Shown here: piece by piece, positions 1 to 8,867 of the stretch
Layout: every line of letters begins with the position of its first letter
Position numbering within the stretch: position 1 is the first letter of the stretch
Source of the DNA: CAZMGT01 sp964565895
GTDB lineage: Bacteria; Armatimonadota; Zipacnadia; UBA1398; CAZMGT01
Direction of reading: 5' to 3'
DNA: 24,859 nt
NCBI GenBank assembly: GCA_964565895.1
Contig: CAZMGT010000055.1
Location: 1-24,859 of the forward strand
The notes under the pieces: generated by a model
Seen by the model: only the letters and a program-made list of their open reading frames with translations
The model's database searches: none
What the model was told of the DNA's origin: nothing
Translations under genes and position numbers: made by a program

Positions 1-832
1 CCCAACAGTCGCACAGCGGGGTTATGGCAAGCAAAACGTTGATAAACGCCACCGTGCCCGGTTCGAACGTGTCAAGCACGGCCTTCGTGGCCAGGGCCAT
101 TCCCTTCTGAAAGTCCGGGTAGGTGCTCTGGTCGATCTTCAGCGCGTCGTTGGGGCAGGCGGCGACGCAGTGCATGCAATAGCGGCAGTGATGGTCGAAC
201 ACGTGAAGCTTGTCCTCTTTAAAGCTAATCGCCCCCGTGGGGCAGTTCTCGATGCACAGTTCGCAGCGCTCGCACGCCTCCTCGTTCCACTCAAACGGGT
301 TCTCCATTAGCCGGTGAATGTCGCCCCGCGTCTTCCCCGTAACACAGCCCATGGCGAGGTTTTTAATCGCCCCGCCAAAGCCACAATGGCCGTGGCCCTT
401 GCCGTGGCTGAGGACAACCATCCCCTCGGCGTCGACGATGTTTCCCGAAAGCTGAACGGTTTGCAGCGTCTTAAAGCCAATGTGCACTTCCGTGAAATAC
501 TTGTCGCCCACGCCGCCGGCAAGCACGATGGGCGCGCCGAGAACCTCCGCAGTATACCCCCGCGCCGTTGCATTCTCCAGCGCTCCCGGGCCATCCGTAA
601 TAAATGGCTTGCCCCCGGCCTCGCGCACCGCCTGGACCACTTGGCGCACGAACACGGGGTGGATCGTGGTATAGCCGATCCCCGTTCCCAGGTGCATCTT
701 AATGGCCACCGTTTTGTCCTTAAACCGCGCGGGGAAATCTAGCTTGGCGAGCAGGCGCTCGAACTTCGCGGGCAACGTGGCATCGCGCGAAATGCGCTTA
801 ACATGAGCCGAAGCGAAGTATACCGTGGCCAT
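1..832 (-). CDS. DUF362 domain protein with two 4Fe-4S clusters (3' end beyond window)
   Basis: The visible 277 codons give an N-terminal DUF362 domain, beginning MATVYFASA, with the family-typical block KMHLGTGIGYTTIHP. Two ferredoxin motifs follow: CERCELCIENCP (CxxCxxCxxxCP) and CRYCMHCVAACP. The phrase ITPLCDCW just before the window edge is also typical of DUF362 proteins. The fold and motifs imply a cytoplasmic iron-sulfur protein, but the family has no firmly established reaction. The start is the ATG at 832, preceded by GGAGG. It lies 45 bases downstream of the sulfatase gene on the same strand and is probably cotranscribed with it. Its C-terminus lies outside the window. Family assignment is firm; the role in a glycan operon is unknown. 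Confidence 0.9.
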   Translation of the reverse strand, partial: MATVYFASAHVKRISRDATLPAKFERLLAKLDFPARFKDKTVAIKMHLGTGIGYTTIHPVFVRQVVQAVREAGGKPFITDGPGALENATARGYTAEVLGAPIVLAGGVGDKYFTEVHIGFKTLQTVQLSGNIVDAEGMVVLSHGKGHGHCGFGGAIKNLAMGCVTGKTRGDIHRLMENPFEWNEEACERCELCIENCPTGAISFKEDKLHVFDHHCRYCMHCVAACPNDALKIDQSTYPDFQKGMALATKAVLDTFEPGTVAFINVLLAITPLCDCW

Positions 833-877
833 CGCCCACCCTCCTTGTCGCGCTGCTTTGGCCGGTGCGCCAGCCGG

Positions 878-2290
878 TCAGTAGGGAGCGATTCTCGGCG
901 GCAGATCATCGTCCACGCGCAGGAGCACGTCAAGCAAAAGCTCGCGCATCTCGCACAGCTTCCCCTCATAGTCCCCGTCTACGGCGAGGTTTGTAAACTC
1001 GCTCGGGTCGGCCTCGAGGTCCACGAGGATCTCCTCGCCCGTGCTATAGCGCCAATATTTCCAGCGCTTGGTGCGCAGGGTTTTCACCGAGCGCCCGTGG
1101 GGCACGCGGTGCTCGATAAGCACGGCCTCCTTCGTCCCCGGCCCCGTGCCACAGATCGCCGCCCACTGCGACTCCCCCTTAACCCCGTCCGGCACGGGGA
1201 CGCCCACAGCGTCGAGGATCGTGGGCATAAGGTCCACACCCTCGACGAGATCGCTCACCCGCCGACCCGCGGGGATGTACTCGGGCAGGCGAAAGATGCA
1301 CGGGACGCGCACGACCTCCTCGTAGTTCGTCTGGTTCTTGGCCACCAGCCCGTGGTCGCCGAGGAGGTCGCCGTGGTCGCTCACGAACACGACGAGGGTC
1401 CGGTCTAACAGCGCCAGCTCGCGCAGGCAGTCCAGTATCCGCCCCACGTGGTGGTCGACAAAGCTGCAGCAGGCATAGTAATAGGCTTTCATCTCGCGCC
1501 ACTCGTCGTCTGAGACCTCGCGCCAGGGGCGGGCCAAGGCGTGGAACAGGTCCGGCTTGTCGTCCAGCTCCCCCGCGCAGCGCTTGGGCAGGGGCATGTT
1601 CTTCGGCGGGTAGAGCTCGAGCCAGCGCTGGGGGGGGTTCCAGGGCGAGTGGGGAAGGTAGAACCCGGCCACGGCGAAAAACGGCCGGTCGCGGTTTTCG
1701 CGGATAAACTCCATCGTCCGCTCTGCGACCCAGGCCGTGTGGCTCAGCTCCTCCGGCGCGCCAAACACCCAGCGCCGCGCCCAACCCCGCGGCTCTACCC
1801 CGGGCACGGGGACGCGCACCGCCTGCTCCATCTCCGGCGCGACCTCGCGCACCCAGCGGATATACGGGTCGGGGTAGCACCCGGGCTCGTCGGAGACCAA
1901 AACGGTGTGGAAGCCATAGGAGGGGTGCTCCTTGGTGTGATCGCGGCCGGAGTGTGGCAGAAAGTGCAGCTTGCCCAAAATGCCTGTGCGATACCCCGCC
2001 TCGCGCAGCACCTGGGCCAGGGTTAGCTCCGTCTCCGGCAGGGGAATGCCGTTTGTCCGCACGCCGTGGTTCTGGCAATAGCGGCCGGTGAAAAAGCACG
2101 CCCGGCTGGGCATGCACACCGGGTTGTTGGCGAAGAAATATTCCAGCGATGCCCCCTCCGCGGCAAGTTGGTCCAACGCCGGCGTTTTGATCATTGGGTT
2201 TCCGTTTGCCCCCACGCAGTCGTAGCGCTGCTGGTCGGTGGTGATCAGCAAAATATTCGGCCGGTTTTGCATGGGCAGGTCCTGGCGCAT
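878..2290 (-). CDS. Cys-type sulfatase (type I arylsulfatase family)
   Basis: This 470-aa protein hydrolyses sulfate esters, by family. The full sulfatase signature CMPSRACFFTGR (C-x-P-S-R-x4-T-G-R) starts at Cys59, the residue that would be converted to formylglycine by a maturase. Metal-site elements are visible: TTDQQ near residues 17-21, and SDHGD with Asp305-His306. The length is normal for the family. I see no signal peptide, so it may act in the cytoplasm on imported, already shortened oligosaccharides. The start ATG at 2290 has GGAAAGGAG upstream; an in-frame ATG at 2272 is an alternative. It lies 16 bases after the DUF4091/GH123-like gene, which points to a shared transcript and to a sulfated glycan substrate. 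The exact substrate cannot be read from the sequence. Confidence 0.95.
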   Translation of the reverse strand: MRQDLPMQNRPNILLITTDQQRYDCVGANGNPMIKTPALDQLAAEGASLEYFFANNPVCMPSRACFFTGRYCQNHGVRTNGIPLPETELTLAQVLREAGYRTGILGKLHFLPHSGRDHTKEHPSYGFHTVLVSDEPGCYPDPYIRWVREVAPEMEQAVRVPVPGVEPRGWARRWVFGAPEELSHTAWVAERTMEFIRENRDRPFFAVAGFYLPHSPWNPPQRWLELYPPKNMPLPKRCAGELDDKPDLFHALARPWREVSDDEWREMKAYYYACCSFVDHHVGRILDCLRELALLDRTLVVFVSDHGDLLGDHGLVAKNQTNYEEVVRVPCIFRLPEYIPAGRRVSDLVEGVDLMPTILDAVGVPVPDGVKGESQWAAICGTGPGTKEAVLIEHRVPHGRSVKTLRTKRWKYWRYSTGEEILVDLEADPSEFTNLAVDGDYEGKLCEMRELLLDVLLRVDDDLPPRIAPY

Positions 2291-2306
2291 CGCTTCGCTC
2301 CTTTCC

Positions 2307-5249
2307 CTAGCGCTGGCCCCCTAGCTGCTCAATCGCCTCGGCGATCTTCCGCCGCGCCTCATAAAGCCGCGCGGGATCGGTTTCAAACTCGGTTAGCGAA
2401 GTGACCAAGCTGTCAACGAGCTTCGCAAGCACCCTCCGCGCACGCGACCCCCGCGCCCCGCCCGCGCGCTCCGCGGCCTGCTCGAGCAGCCACATATACT
2501 CGCGGTCCTCAAGCCCCTCGCGCAACAGCTCCCAGCGGATAGAGTCCACCGGGCCGGAGATCACCGGCTTGTCGCTGGGCTGGCGCGTTGGGGGATAGAG
2601 GAGCATGCCGTCGCCGTTGCCCCAGCGGCCGCCCGTGGGCGAGATGCTCATCGGGCTCTCCCACGGGTTGCGCCTCTTGCGCTGCGCCTGGCGGTAGTAT
2701 GTCGTCGACCAATACAGCGAGCCCGAAACCCCGTACTTCTGCATCATCCAAAACCGAATGCGGTGGTTTATCGCCGGGTGGTCGATAAAGTTGTTGGGGT
2801 AGGGCGCGTGCGGCCCGCAGCAGACGTACCACCACACCTCCTCGCCCGCGCGCTGGCGCGCGTGGGCGCGCTCGGGGTCGTAGCGATAGAGCACGGGGAC
2901 CCACAGGTCAACGTGGCCGTAAAGCGGCGGCTCGGGCTGCTCGGTAAGCAGGCGCTTTAGCCCCGGGCAGCTCTCGGCGAGCAGCTTCATCCCCTCGATT
3001 ACATAGGGATACTCCTCCTCCGTGGGCTCGTCGAACCAATAGCAATAGGCCTTGGCCAACCAGCCGCGCTGGCGCAGGTGCTCGACCATCGGCCCGAAAA
3101 TCGCCTTGTGCAGGGCGTTATAGCCCGGGGTAAACCGCTTGTAGCCGGCGATCGACCCGGGCATGCAGCGGAAGTTAAACGAGGTAAAGCGAAACTCGTC
3201 TAAATAGCGCTGCGCGGCGCGGTCGAACTCCGAGAAGTCGTAGCGTACGCCAATCTCCTCCGGCTTTTCCGCCGCCGTTTTCGCCCCGCTAACGATCTCC
3301 CACTTAATGGGGTGCAAGCTCATCGGGGAATAAGGCGAGATGCGGTGCGCGGCGCAGTCTTGCATGTAAAGGTCGAAAATGCGCTCGCGCTCTGCGTCGC
3401 CCTTCGCCCCGTGCCAGGAGTAGTCAGGGCTTACGCCATAGGCCGTGCGCGTGTGCGTGTCGCGGGGAAGGGTAAAGTCCCACACGTGCAGGCGGAGGGG
3501 CACCTGGGCCTCGCCGCCGTCCCAGGCGACGGTAATCCGCCCCAGATACTCCCCCGCGCGCACCTGCGGGGGAACGTAAACGGTAAACCAAATTGGCTGG
3601 TTTTCCCCCGCGCGGCAGGCCAACGCCCGCGGCAAGGGAGGCAGGGGGTCGGGATAGTCGTCCGGCGCGCCCAGAGTGTCCGTGGGCGTCGTAACCGGCA
3701 CGTATTCCACAAGCCGCGCGGTAATTTTTCGCGCGGCGATGCGCGCCCCGCCGGGGCCGACAAGGTCGGTCCACGACAGGCGAACGTTATTAAGCTGCGC
3801 TTCCGGCCGCAGGACCAGTTGAAACGGCTCATATTCGTTGCGCGCGGCTTCGATGCGTATCGCTTGCGCCTTTCGCTGCGGCGCCGGGCGCTGCCGCGAG
3901 ACCTTATGCGTCGCCCGCGCCCACCAAATGCTCACGCCGCCCTCGCGCGCAAGGAGCTCGCCATAGCGCGCAGCGTGCAGCCAGTGCACGGCCACGGGCA
4001 GGGCCAGAGCGCAAAGCACGCGCCCTGCGGAGTCGCTCACGGCCGCGGTAAGCTGGCCCTCGCCCGCGGCAAGCGCGGGGCAGGGCGCGGCGACCTCGCG
4101 CTTCTCCCCCGGCTCTAAAACAACCGTCTGCTGCGGCGCGCGCAGGCGACCCCGGCTGGTCGTTACCTCCACGTTAAGCGTAAGCTCAAACCGCCGGCGG
4201 GCGCGGTTTTCCAGGGCCAGGCGCACTTCCTGCGGCGCGCCCGTGGACAGGTCGCCCAGCCCGACGAGCTTCGCCCCAAGCTCCGGCGAGCGCGCGCCGA
4301 CCTGGGCGAAAACCGTGCGCCCGACAGCCGCGCGAGCGCGCTCGGCAAGGTCCGCGGAAACCCTTAGCGTAGTAATCTGAAACGCGCCCTCAGATCTCAC
4401 CCTAAAGAGAAGCTCGCGCGTGGGGAACAGAGCCTCGGGGAACGTCATTTCCTGCGTGCCGTCGGCGGCGGCGCGGGCGAGCTCCACCCACGTTTTGCCG
4501 TCGCGGCTGGCCTCAAACACTGCCTCCCCGCGCTGGTGGTAGTGCACCGTGGCCCACGCCTGCGCCCCGCGCAGAGCCCTCCCGCAGCCCAGGCGATAGC
4601 ACAGTTCCTCACCGGGCCCGAACGTCCAGCGGTTGGTGTTAAACCGCGCCGTCGCTCGCACCAGCGTGCGCGAGTAGTTGGAGGTTTCGCTGCTCCACGC
4701 GGGCTCGAAAACATAGCGCTGGTCTACGACGCGCTCGCCCTCGCCGAGGGCAACGCCCTCATGCTCGGCGACCAGCGGCAGCACCTGCTGCACGGAGATG
4801 TCGTCGAACCACACACGTCCGCGCCTGCGCCACTGCCCGAGGCGAAAGTACTCGCCCTCGAGCTTAGCGGGCGTGACGAAGACAAAGCTATACTTCGTCC
4901 ACTTTGGGCCAACGTTTATGTCGCGGTTGCAAAAGCTCGTGCCCACGAGAATGCACCCGCCGCCCGGGGCCTGCTCCGCGCGCACCCAAACGGTTAGCCG
5001 ATAGGTCGCCCGGGGCTTAAGCCACTCCGCCGAGCTGCGCCAGAAGTTCGAGTCCTCGCCCGTGCCCCAAACGCTAACGCACCGCGCACCGGTGTGCCCC
5101 TCGTTCTCCCACGCTCCGCGGCCCCCGCTGAGCGTCCAGCCCGCGGGCTGCTCGCGACCTTCCTCAAACGAGGGGTTAGCGACCTCCCCCGTGCAAGCGG
5201 TGCAGCACAGGCCCAAAGCGGCCAGAACGACCGTTACCCGCCAGGTCAT
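2307..5249 (-). CDS. Exported DUF4091 / GH123-like glycoside hydrolase with N-terminal carbohydrate-binding-like domains
   Basis: A 980-aa exported protein. The reading frame stays open upstream, but the ATG at 5249 has GAGGGAG just before it and leads straight into a signal sequence (MTWRVTVVLAALGLCCTAC, possibly a lipoprotein signal with Cys19 at a weak lipobox). Domains by eye: a CBM4/9-like jelly roll (about 24-165, NPSFEEG...WFDDISV), a second beta-sandwich (about 185-310), an Ig-like stretch (about 330-430), a GH123-type N-terminal sandwich (about 450-600), then a TIM-barrel with DUF4091 C-terminus (about 605-970). Asp740-Glu741 in YWFDEP matches the adjacent Asp-Glu pair used by GH123 beta-N-acetylgalactosaminidases in substrate-assisted catalysis. 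Other DUF4091 proteins lack a known substrate, so GalNAc specificity is inference. First gene of a likely three-gene operon with the sulfatase. Confidence 0.88.
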   Translation of the reverse strand: MTWRVTVVLAALGLCCTACTGEVANPSFEEGREQPAGWTLSGGRGAWENEGHTGARCVSVWGTGEDSNFWRSSAEWLKPRATYRLTVWVRAEQAPGGGCILVGTSFCNRDINVGPKWTKYSFVFVTPAKLEGEYFRLGQWRRRGRVWFDDISVQQVLPLVAEHEGVALGEGERVVDQRYVFEPAWSSETSNYSRTLVRATARFNTNRWTFGPGEELCYRLGCGRALRGAQAWATVHYHQRGEAVFEASRDGKTWVELARAAADGTQEMTFPEALFPTRELLFRVRSEGAFQITTLRVSADLAERARAAVGRTVFAQVGARSPELGAKLVGLGDLSTGAPQEVRLALENRARRRFELTLNVEVTTSRGRLRAPQQTVVLEPGEKREVAAPCPALAAGEGQLTAAVSDSAGRVLCALALPVAVHWLHAARYGELLAREGGVSIWWARATHKVSRQRPAPQRKAQAIRIEAARNEYEPFQLVLRPEAQLNNVRLSWTDLVGPGGARIAARKITARLVEYVPVTTPTDTLGAPDDYPDPLPPLPRALACRAGENQPIWFTVYVPPQVRAGEYLGRITVAWDGGEAQVPLRLHVWDFTLPRDTHTRTAYGVSPDYSWHGAKGDAERERIFDLYMQDCAAHRISPYSPMSLHPIKWEIVSGAKTAAEKPEEIGVRYDFSEFDRAAQRYLDEFRFTSFNFRCMPGSIAGYKRFTPGYNALHKAIFGPMVEHLRQRGWLAKAYCYWFDEPTEEEYPYVIEGMKLLAESCPGLKRLLTEQPEPPLYGHVDLWVPVLYRYDPERAHARQRAGEEVWWYVCCGPHAPYPNNFIDHPAINHRIRFWMMQKYGVSGSLYWSTTYYRQAQRKRRNPWESPMSISPTGGRWGNGDGMLLYPPTRQPSDKPVISGPVDSIRWELLREGLEDREYMWLLEQAAERAGGARGSRARRVLAKLVDSLVTSLTEFETDPARLYEARRKIAEAIEQLGGQR

Positions 5250-5519
5250 GCTCCCTCGCCCCCTCGCAAGTTTCTGCGCGGCAGTGTTTCTGGCCCACGG
5301 CCGAGGCTCCCTTGCCCAGGCTTCAATTGCGAGCGCTGCGTGCCGCTTCCTGCTCCCCGTGCGGCGCGTCACGCTTTTGCTTCGGAGATGGCGCACCGCG
5401 CCGAGAAATTCCCCCTCGCGCAAGGGGCAGGGCAGGCGACAAGCGAACGAACCTACGGGCAACAATTCGGGCTGGACGGGTTAGCTCCGCCCAGACGGGA
5501 GCTGGGGAGACTGATAGCG

Positions 5520-6311
5520 ATGCGCCACAGATTTTTCGCCGCAGCCGCGGTCGCGGCAGTGCTTGTGCTTTTCCTTGCCCAGGTACAGACGAGGCCGGCG
5601 AAGGCCAGCGCCGCCATGCGCCGCGTGCTTTATAGCACGTGCTCCATGGGTTTTCGCCACCGCGTGCTGCCGCTGTCGCGCGAGGTCATGCAGTTTCTCG
5701 CTCGGCGCAGCGGCTATTTCCGCGTAACGCTCACCGAGGACGTGCGCCAAATCAATCGCCGCGACCTAAGGCGGTTTGATTGCGTAGTGTTCTACACCAG
5801 CGGCGAGCTGCCGCTTTCCGACGAGCAAAAGCAGGCGCTGCTCGACTTCGTGCGCTCCGGCCATGGCTTCGTGGGCATCCACAGCGCGAGCGACACATGC
5901 TATAACTGGCCGGAGTACGGCGAGATGCTCGGCGGCTACTTCGACGGCCACCCTTGGCACCAGTGGGTCAAGATTAACGTCGAGGACACGACCCACCCCG
6001 CGACACGGCACTTTGGCCAAAGCTTTTGGATCAACGACGAGATCTATCAATACAAAAATTTCTCCCGCGCCCGCGTGCACGTGTTGCTCAGCTTGGACAA
6101 CAGCTCCGTCGACGTAAACCGCAGCAACCACCCGGTTAAGGACTTTCCCATCTCTTGGTGCCGAAGGTATGGCAAGGGCCGCGTGTTTTACACCGGCCTG
6201 GGGCACGACCGCGACGTGTGGCTTAACCCGCGGTTTCAGCGCCACCTGGTAAACGGCATCTGCTGGGCAATGGGCGACCTGCCCGGCGAGGCGACGCCCA
6301 GCGCGGGCTAG
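5520..6311 (+). CDS. Exported ThuA-like domain protein
   Basis: A 263-aa protein with a signal-anchor or signal peptide (MRHRFFAAAAVAAVLVLFLA) followed by a ThuA domain, a glutamine-amidotransferase-like fold. Characteristic blocks are VVFYTSGELPLSDEQKQAL, GHGFVGIHSASDT, GYFDGHPWHQW and GRVFYTGLGHD near the end. ThuA domains are linked to sugar catabolism and often sit beside DUF1080 and other glycan enzymes, but the reaction is not settled. The frame is open upstream to 5094; I chose the ATG at 5520 because the signal sequence starts there and a GGGGAG lies upstream. It is the first gene of a plus-strand cluster, 48 bases before the PL26-like gene, and is divergent from the GH123-like operon across a 270-base gap. 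Confidence 0.92.
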   Translation: MRHRFFAAAAVAAVLVLFLAQVQTRPAKASAAMRRVLYSTCSMGFRHRVLPLSREVMQFLARRSGYFRVTLTEDVRQINRRDLRRFDCVVFYTSGELPLSDEQKQALLDFVRSGHGFVGIHSASDTCYNWPEYGEMLGGYFDGHPWHQWVKINVEDTTHPATRHFGQSFWINDEIYQYKNFSRARVHVLLSLDNSSVDVNRSNHPVKDFPISWCRRYGKGRVFYTGLGHDRDVWLNPRFQRHLVNGICWAMGDLPGEATPSAG

Positions 6312-6359
6312 CCTTGTTGCGCGCGTTTGGGCCGCGCTGTGCGGAGCGGGCGACGAGCG

Positions 6360-8867
6360 ATGAGCAGAGCACTTGCCCTTGGCCTCGCCGTGTTGGCAGC
6401 CGTCCTGTGGGCGGGGCCAGGCAGCGCCGCGCAGACGGTTTCCCTGGCGGTGGACTTCGCCGGGGCGCAACCCGAGCAGCCCTATCCCGTGCGCTGCGGG
6501 GTGCCCTTTCCCCGTGGCGCCGTTCCCGCGGTGGACAATATCGAGCTTCTTAACGCCTCGGGAAAGCCCGTCCCGGCGCAGGTCGAGCGTCTTGCCGTAT
6601 GGCCTGAGGGAAGCGTGAAGTGGGCGCTGCTTAACTTCTTCGCCCGCCCGGGCGATAAGCTCGTCCTGCGTTTTGGCCGCGATGTTTCCGCACGGCCCGC
6701 GGGCAAACTGATCGCTCAGCGCCGGGCCGATGGCACGGTGGTCGTGAATACCGGCCCCGTGCGCTTTGCCGTTCGCCCCAACGGCTCGGGGTTTATCGAC
6801 GAGCTGGCGTTTGACGCCAACGCCAACGGCAAGTTTGAGCCGGAGGAGGAGCTTGTGCGCGCCGGCGGCGCGGCGCAGCGAAGCTTTTTGGACTTCGTCC
6901 ACCTTTCCTCCGCGGAGAGCTTTCTCGCGGGCGACTTTTGCCTCTCCGGCGAGCCCGACCCCTCGCAAGCGGTCGTGGAAAGCGTGGAGCTGGAGGCCGC
7001 CGGGCCGGTGTTCGCTTCGGTGGTCATCCGCGGGCACTATCGCTACCGGCTCTTAGGCTCGACGATCGAGGGGGCGAAGACAAAGGGCCGTTGCCCGTTT
7101 ATCCTGCGCCTGCGCGCGTTTTACGGCTGGCCTGGGGTGTTTGTCCAGCATACGTTTGTGTTCGACGGCGACCCGGACTACGACATCGCTCGCGCGGCGG
7201 GCCTGCGCCTGCCCCTCGCTCGCCCGCTGAGCGGCCCGGTAGTCACCCCGGGCGGGGTGACGACCTCATTGCCCACCGCCGGGCTGTCCATCGAGGGGCC
7301 AGACGCCCATCGCGTTTGGGGCGTGCCCCAAGGCGGGGCGAGCGATCTTACCATTGCCCGCGGCGGGCGAACGCTGACCTGGCTCGACGCGCGCGGCGAC
7401 GGGTTTGGCGTGTTGCTCTCCGTCCGCCGCGGCTGGCAGAACCACCCCAAGGGGCTGGTGGTCGACCGCGCGCAGGGCGCGCTTACGCTCTACTTCTGGC
7501 CTCCGGAGGCCGGCCCGCTGGACTTCCGCCGCTATAGCCGCGAGTGGGGCGTGGGCGAGACAGGCGCGGGGTCGCGCGATATAAAGAGATATTCGCGCTT
7601 TGCGGCAAAGGGCGCGGCAAAGACGCACGAGGCCCTGCTCTATTTCCACCGGCCAGAGGCGACGGAGCGGGCGCTTGCCGAACTTGCCCGCGCGTTCGAC
7701 GAGCGCCCCTTGGCCGTGGCCTCGCCGCAGTACTACGCGCAGACGGAGGCCCTGGGGCGCTATCACATCGCCGACGAGCAGCTTTTCCCAGAGGCCGAGG
7801 CGCTGTTGCGCAACCTCGCCGACTATTGGCTCGACTCGCGCGAGAAGTTCCGCTGGTATGGGTTTTTCGACTACGGCGACGTTCAGCAGTGGTTCAACAA
7901 AGGGCCGGCGCGCACGCGTTGGGCGCGGGACTTCGGACGCTGGGGCTGGGCGGCGAACGATGGCGCGGGGCGGGTTAGCTGGATGTATGCCCTGCAATTC
8001 CTGCGCACGCTCGACCGCCGCTATTTTGAAATGGCCGAGGCCAACGCCATGCACATTTACGACGCGTGCATGGTTAACTCCAAAGAGTATCCCTGGGACT
8101 GGGGCGAGTTCCGCGATGTCTCCGGCTGCGTGCACCGGCACAACGTTCAGCCGTGGGGCTGCCCCTATGTCGGCGCCCGCGGCGCCTGCCCCACGGGGGC
8201 GAAAATCGTCTACTTTCTCACCGGCGACGGCCGGCTGAAGGACGCGCTTGACCTCGTCCTGCGCATGTCCGAGGAGCGGCTGGCGGGCGACGTGCAGCGC
8301 ACGGGCCACTCCGGCGGGCTAGGCGCGCCCGACGGCGCGGGAACCATGGCCCAGGCGTTTATCTATGCCTGGGAGGTCACCGGCGGCGATAGCTACCGCG
8401 AGAAGGCGCTGCGCACCATTCGCAGTTGCAAAATGCCTCCGAAAAGCGCCTGGGACGCTCTAATGACCGGCGCGTTTGGCCTCTATCATGGAGCCGCTGA
8501 GATCTACGACCTTACCGGCGACCCCTGGTGCCGCGAGTGCATACGCGTTGTCGCCGAGGTTATCTCCGATCCCAAGCTGGAGAAGCACTGGAGCTATCCC
8601 AACGGCTACTTCCGCATGTTCGCCGACGCCGCGCGGGTGTCCCACGAGCCTAAATATCGCCGGGCGCTCGCCCGCGCGCTGGCCGCGCTGCTCAAGAAGG
8701 CGGGCTCGTGCGCGGAGATGGCCCTGCCCCGCGAGCTTTGGCCGGGGCGGCCGCTTGACCCGCCGCCGATGACCGACGCCAACGTGGGCCGCGATCTGCC
8801 CTATGCTCTTGAGGCCATTGCCCTCACCGGCGGGCCGCAGGCGTATCGCGTGGAGGAAGAGAAGTGA
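6360..8867 (+). CDS. Exo-rhamnogalacturonan lyase-like protein (PL26 / YetA-like family)
   Basis: An 835-aa exported protein with a signal peptide (MSRALALGLAVLAAVLWAGP...AA). The N-terminal block PVRCGVPFPRGAVP, followed by PAQVERLAVWPEGSVKWALL, is the hallmark I recognise for PcRGLX/YetA-type proteins. Fungal PcRGLX (PL26) releases unsaturated disaccharide units from the rhamnogalacturonan I backbone. Next come a beta-sandwich region (about 130-380), the motif WGVGETGAGSRDIKRYSRFA, and an alpha-helical toroid (about 430-830) with many Trp/Tyr/His. Its length matches the family. The ATG at 6360 has only a weak ribosome site; an in-frame TTG at 6327 would spoil the signal peptide. The stop codon overlaps the start of the next gene, so coupled translation is likely. 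Pectin specificity is an inference from the family. Confidence 0.85.
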   Translation: MSRALALGLAVLAAVLWAGPGSAAQTVSLAVDFAGAQPEQPYPVRCGVPFPRGAVPAVDNIELLNASGKPVPAQVERLAVWPEGSVKWALLNFFARPGDKLVLRFGRDVSARPAGKLIAQRRADGTVVVNTGPVRFAVRPNGSGFIDELAFDANANGKFEPEEELVRAGGAAQRSFLDFVHLSSAESFLAGDFCLSGEPDPSQAVVESVELEAAGPVFASVVIRGHYRYRLLGSTIEGAKTKGRCPFILRLRAFYGWPGVFVQHTFVFDGDPDYDIARAAGLRLPLARPLSGPVVTPGGVTTSLPTAGLSIEGPDAHRVWGVPQGGASDLTIARGGRTLTWLDARGDGFGVLLSVRRGWQNHPKGLVVDRAQGALTLYFWPPEAGPLDFRRYSREWGVGETGAGSRDIKRYSRFAAKGAAKTHEALLYFHRPEATERALAELARAFDERPLAVASPQYYAQTEALGRYHIADEQLFPEAEALLRNLADYWLDSREKFRWYGFFDYGDVQQWFNKGPARTRWARDFGRWGWAANDGAGRVSWMYALQFLRTLDRRYFEMAEANAMHIYDACMVNSKEYPWDWGEFRDVSGCVHRHNVQPWGCPYVGARGACPTGAKIVYFLTGDGRLKDALDLVLRMSEERLAGDVQRTGHSGGLGAPDGAGTMAQAFIYAWEVTGGDSYREKALRTIRSCKMPPKSAWDALMTGAFGLYHGAAEIYDLTGDPWCRECIRVVAEVISDPKLEKHWSYPNGYFRMFADAARVSHEPKYRRALARALAALLKKAGSCAEMALPRELWPGRPLDPPPMTDANVGRDLPYALEAIALTGGPQAYRVEEEK

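Noticed and set aside
5766..7037. A 423-codon open frame on the minus strand across the ThuA and PL26-like genes
   Set aside because: It is antisense to two proteins with clear families, shows no domain or ribosome site, and long antisense frames are expected in GC-rich DNA.
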